A stretch of 64,000 bases of DNA, from assembly GCA_963708425.1 (NCBI GenBank), contig OY970206.1, positions 1,116,001-1,180,000 on the forward strand, read 5' to 3'. This document shows positions 62,333-64,000 of the stretch, in pieces (within the stretch, counting starts at the first letter, position 1; each line of letters begins with the position of its first letter). Under the pieces are notes generated by a model. That model was given only the letters and a program-made list of their open reading frames with translations. It did not search any database and was not told the origin of the DNA. Both the position numbers and the translations under genes were made by a program. This DNA is from JACMNW01 sp963708425. Lineage in GTDB: Bacteria; Pseudomonadota; Alphaproteobacteria; Rhodobacterales; Rhodobacteraceae.

Positions 62333-63487
62333 TCAGAACCCCGCCACCAGCCGCTGCAACAGCACATCCAGCATCGCCTCGCAGCGCGCCAGCTGCTCCA
62401 CTTCGATATACTCGTCCGGCGTATGTCCCTGCGCCATCGACCCCGGCCCACAGATCACTGTCGGCACCCCCAGCCTTTGCGCAAACATCCCGCCTTCGGT
62501 CCCATATGGCACCTTGATTGTGCCATTGCCCCCCACCAACCCCTTGGCAAACGCCACAACATCCGCATCCGGCGACGTCCCCAACCCCGGATAGTCCCAC
62601 AGCCGCTCCACCACAATCGCCGCCTCCGGAAACGCCCCCCGATGCGGGGCAACAATCCGTTCCGCCGCCGCGTCCAGCCGCGCAATCAACCCGCCCGTAT
62701 CTTCCCCCGCCAACGACCGGATCTCAAATTCCAGCACGCAGGTCTTCGGCACAATGTTCACCTGCACGCCGCCATTCATCTTGCCCACATGCAGCGTTGT
62801 GTACGGCACGTCATAATCGCCATCCCGCAGACCCGTCGCCACCACTTGCGCCTGCAAATCCCGCACTGCACCCAGAAATTCCGCCCCCAAATGCAGCGCG
62901 TTCAACCCCATCGGGGCCATTGCCGAATGCAGCTCCCGCCCGGTACAGGTCGCGCGCAGCGCGATCTTGCCCTTATGCCCCGTCGCCACCTGCATCAACG
63001 TAGGCTCGCCCACCAGACACAGCCGCGGCGGCACTGCCCACCCCGCCATCGCATTCAGCATACTGCCCACCCCTTGGCAGCCAATCTCCTCATCATGGCT
63101 CAACGCAAGGATCACCGGCACCTTCAAATCCAAGGCCTTCGCCCGCAAAACCGCCGCAACCGCACAGGCCACAAAGCCCTTCATATCCGTCGTGCCGCGC
63201 CCATAAAGCCGCCCATCTGCCTCGCTCAAAACAAACGGAGCCTTCGTCCAAACCTGCCCCTCCACCGGCACCACATCAACATGCCCCGACAAAATCACCC
63301 CCGGCACATCCGCAGGCCCCACAACCGCATAAAGATTGGCCTTCTGCCCCGTCGCATCCGGGATCAGCACGCAGTCTATCCCCGCGTCCCCCAACAACCC
63401 CCGCACATATCCCAACAAATCGAGGTTCGATTTGGCGCTAACGGTATCAAAACCAATCAGCCGCTCCAGAATAGGTCGCATCATCAT
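62333..63487 (-). CDS. argE: Acetylornithine deacetylase-type M20 hydrolase
   Basis: A 384-residue zinc hydrolase of the M20 family, closest to ArgE, which removes the acetyl group from N-acetylornithine. Zinc ligands are visible: LSGHVDVVPVEG near residue 71, YGRGTTDMKGF near residue 100, and SHDEEIGCQGVGSM near residue 133. I chose ATG at 63487 (MMMRPILERL), with GGAGG about 8 nt upstream; longer in-frame starts overlap the next spacer. Other arginine genes are absent, so a related N-acyl amino acid substrate is possible. It lies 36 bp upstream of mnmH on the same strand. Confidence 0.85.
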   Translation of the reverse strand: MMMRPILERLIGFDTVSAKSNLDLLGYVRGLLGDAGIDCVLIPDATGQKANLYAVVGPADVPGVILSGHVDVVPVEGQVWTKAPFVLSEADGRLYGRGTTDMKGFVACAVAAVLRAKALDLKVPVILALSHDEEIGCQGVGSMLNAMAGWAVPPRLCLVGEPTLMQVATGHKGKIALRATCTGRELHSAMAPMGLNALHLGAEFLGAVRDLQAQVVATGLRDGDYDVPYTTLHVGKMNGGVQVNIVPKTCVLEFEIRSLAGEDTGGLIARLDAAAERIVAPHRGAFPEAAIVVERLWDYPGLGTSPDADVVAFAKGLVGGNGTIKVPYGTEGGMFAQRLGVPTVICGPGSMAQGHTPDEYIEVEQLARCEAMLDVLLQRLVAGF

Positions 63488-63600
63488 CGCAGTAACCTCC
63501 ACTTGACCCCAGCAAACCCCAAATCCCCCCCCAACGAAACCCCCTATCCAAAGCCGCCGCCTGCTGCCAAAAAGACCGCTAACCACATCAGGATCGCCGC

Positions 63601-64000
63601 ATGACCCGCCTATTCCCCCTGATCCTGCTTGCTACGCTGGCATTGCCCGCCACAGCCCAAGACACTCCTGCGCCAAACCTGACCACTAACGGCAAAGGCA
63701 CCCAAGGCGGCGTTGCCCGCCTCGTCCTCGCCCACCACCTCTACGCCTTGGGGCGCGCCAACAAAGACCCGCTCACTGTCCTGAACGCCGCACGCCTCGC
63801 TGCCTCCGTCACCTCCACTGACTCCATGCGCGCCAAAGAAACCGCTGGCGATCCCTCTGCCACGGCACCATCAAGCCCCACCACGCCCGCTCAAATGTTC
63901 GACACCGCCGCCACCCTCGCCGCCGAGAACGAAGCCCTGCTCGATCTCGTCGATGCCTCCCGCAGTGAAGCCGCCTTCGCCCCCCTCACCGGCGTCGTCC
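63601..64000 (+). CDS. Hypothetical exported protein, cut by the right edge
   Basis: About 133 residues are visible and the frame runs off the window. It starts MTRLFPLILLATLALPATAQ, a clear signal peptide with likely cleavage at TAQ-D, followed by an Ala- and Thr-rich mature part (DTPAPNLTTNGKGTQGG) with many helical segments. I do not recognise a family. ATG at 63601 is divergent from argE. No operon partner is visible. Confidence 0.7.
   Translation, partial: MTRLFPLILLATLALPATAQDTPAPNLTTNGKGTQGGVARLVLAHHLYALGRANKDPLTVLNAARLAASVTSTDSMRAKETAGDPSATAPSSPTTPAQMFDTAATLAAENEALLDLVDASRSEAAFAPLTGVV

Overview
The window is high-GC alphaproteobacterial DNA and fits the order Rhodobacterales (Rhodobacteraceae) best. 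The supporting signs are an adenosylcobalamin-dependent NrdJ, a DUF1489 protein, a hisS-hisZ-hisG operon with a short HisG, an oxidoreductase-SelD fusion, a complete beta-hydroxyaspartate cycle cluster, and many ATGA-type gene overlaps. Family names rest on motifs I read in the translated sequence; no database search was run.

Layout. 1-11.1 kb is housekeeping: nrdJ (cut by the left edge), an odd tRNA-like gene, DUF1489, hisS-hisZ-hisG, slyX, an AbrB-type membrane protein, dnaE and a DUF2269 membrane protein. 11.4-20.8 kb carries xdhABC (xanthine to urate) running directly into a BMP-type ABC importer, probably for purine nucleosides or bases, and ends in a clear terminator. 20.9-27.1 kb holds an FAD oxidoreductase, a DUF938 methyltransferase, a GH25 lysozyme-like lipoprotein, a dimethylglycine/sarcosine dehydrogenase-like enzyme and a hypothetical protein. 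27.1-30.2 kb is the zinc regulon: zur-znuC-znuB divergent from znuA with a Zur-box-like palindrome between them. 30.3-39.3 kb holds galM and then urate and allantoin breakdown: puuD, a LysR regulator, uraH, a puuE-uraD fusion, ureidoglycine aminohydrolase, allA and an NCS2 permease. 39.5-46.8 kb holds a secreted SprT-like metalloprotein, a GAPDH paralogue and the cluster bhcABCD with its IclR regulator bhcR. 46.8-55.3 kb holds a DenD-like dehydrogenase, a DUF533/TerB protein and the hut genes, with hutH and hutU in one uninterrupted frame. 55.3-64 kb holds tRNA-Met, a lone hyuA, rpoN, an NADH-dehydrogenase-like/SelD fusion, mnmH (selU), an ArgE-type deacylase and a secreted protein cut by the right edge.

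How the genes may work together. The purine genes take xanthine through urate, 5-hydroxyisourate, OHCU, allantoin and ureidoglycine to ureidoglycolate, and AllA splits that into glyoxylate and urea. The nearby bhc genes encode the enzymes that condense glyoxylate with glycine and return C4 acids. The dimethylglycine/sarcosine dehydrogenase-like enzyme could supply glycine. The window therefore encodes nearly everything for carrying purine carbon into oxaloacetate and aspartate; allantoate amidohydrolase is the missing step. The hut genes (hutI, hutH-hutU, hutF, hutC) add histidine breakdown, lacking only hutG. Nitrogen- and carbon-scavenging catabolism dominates the accessory content.

A short family of intergenic repeats (AAATATCC followed by a G-rich hairpin) recurs downstream of genes, and one copy lies in frame inside xdhA. 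No transposase, prophage or CRISPR array was seen.
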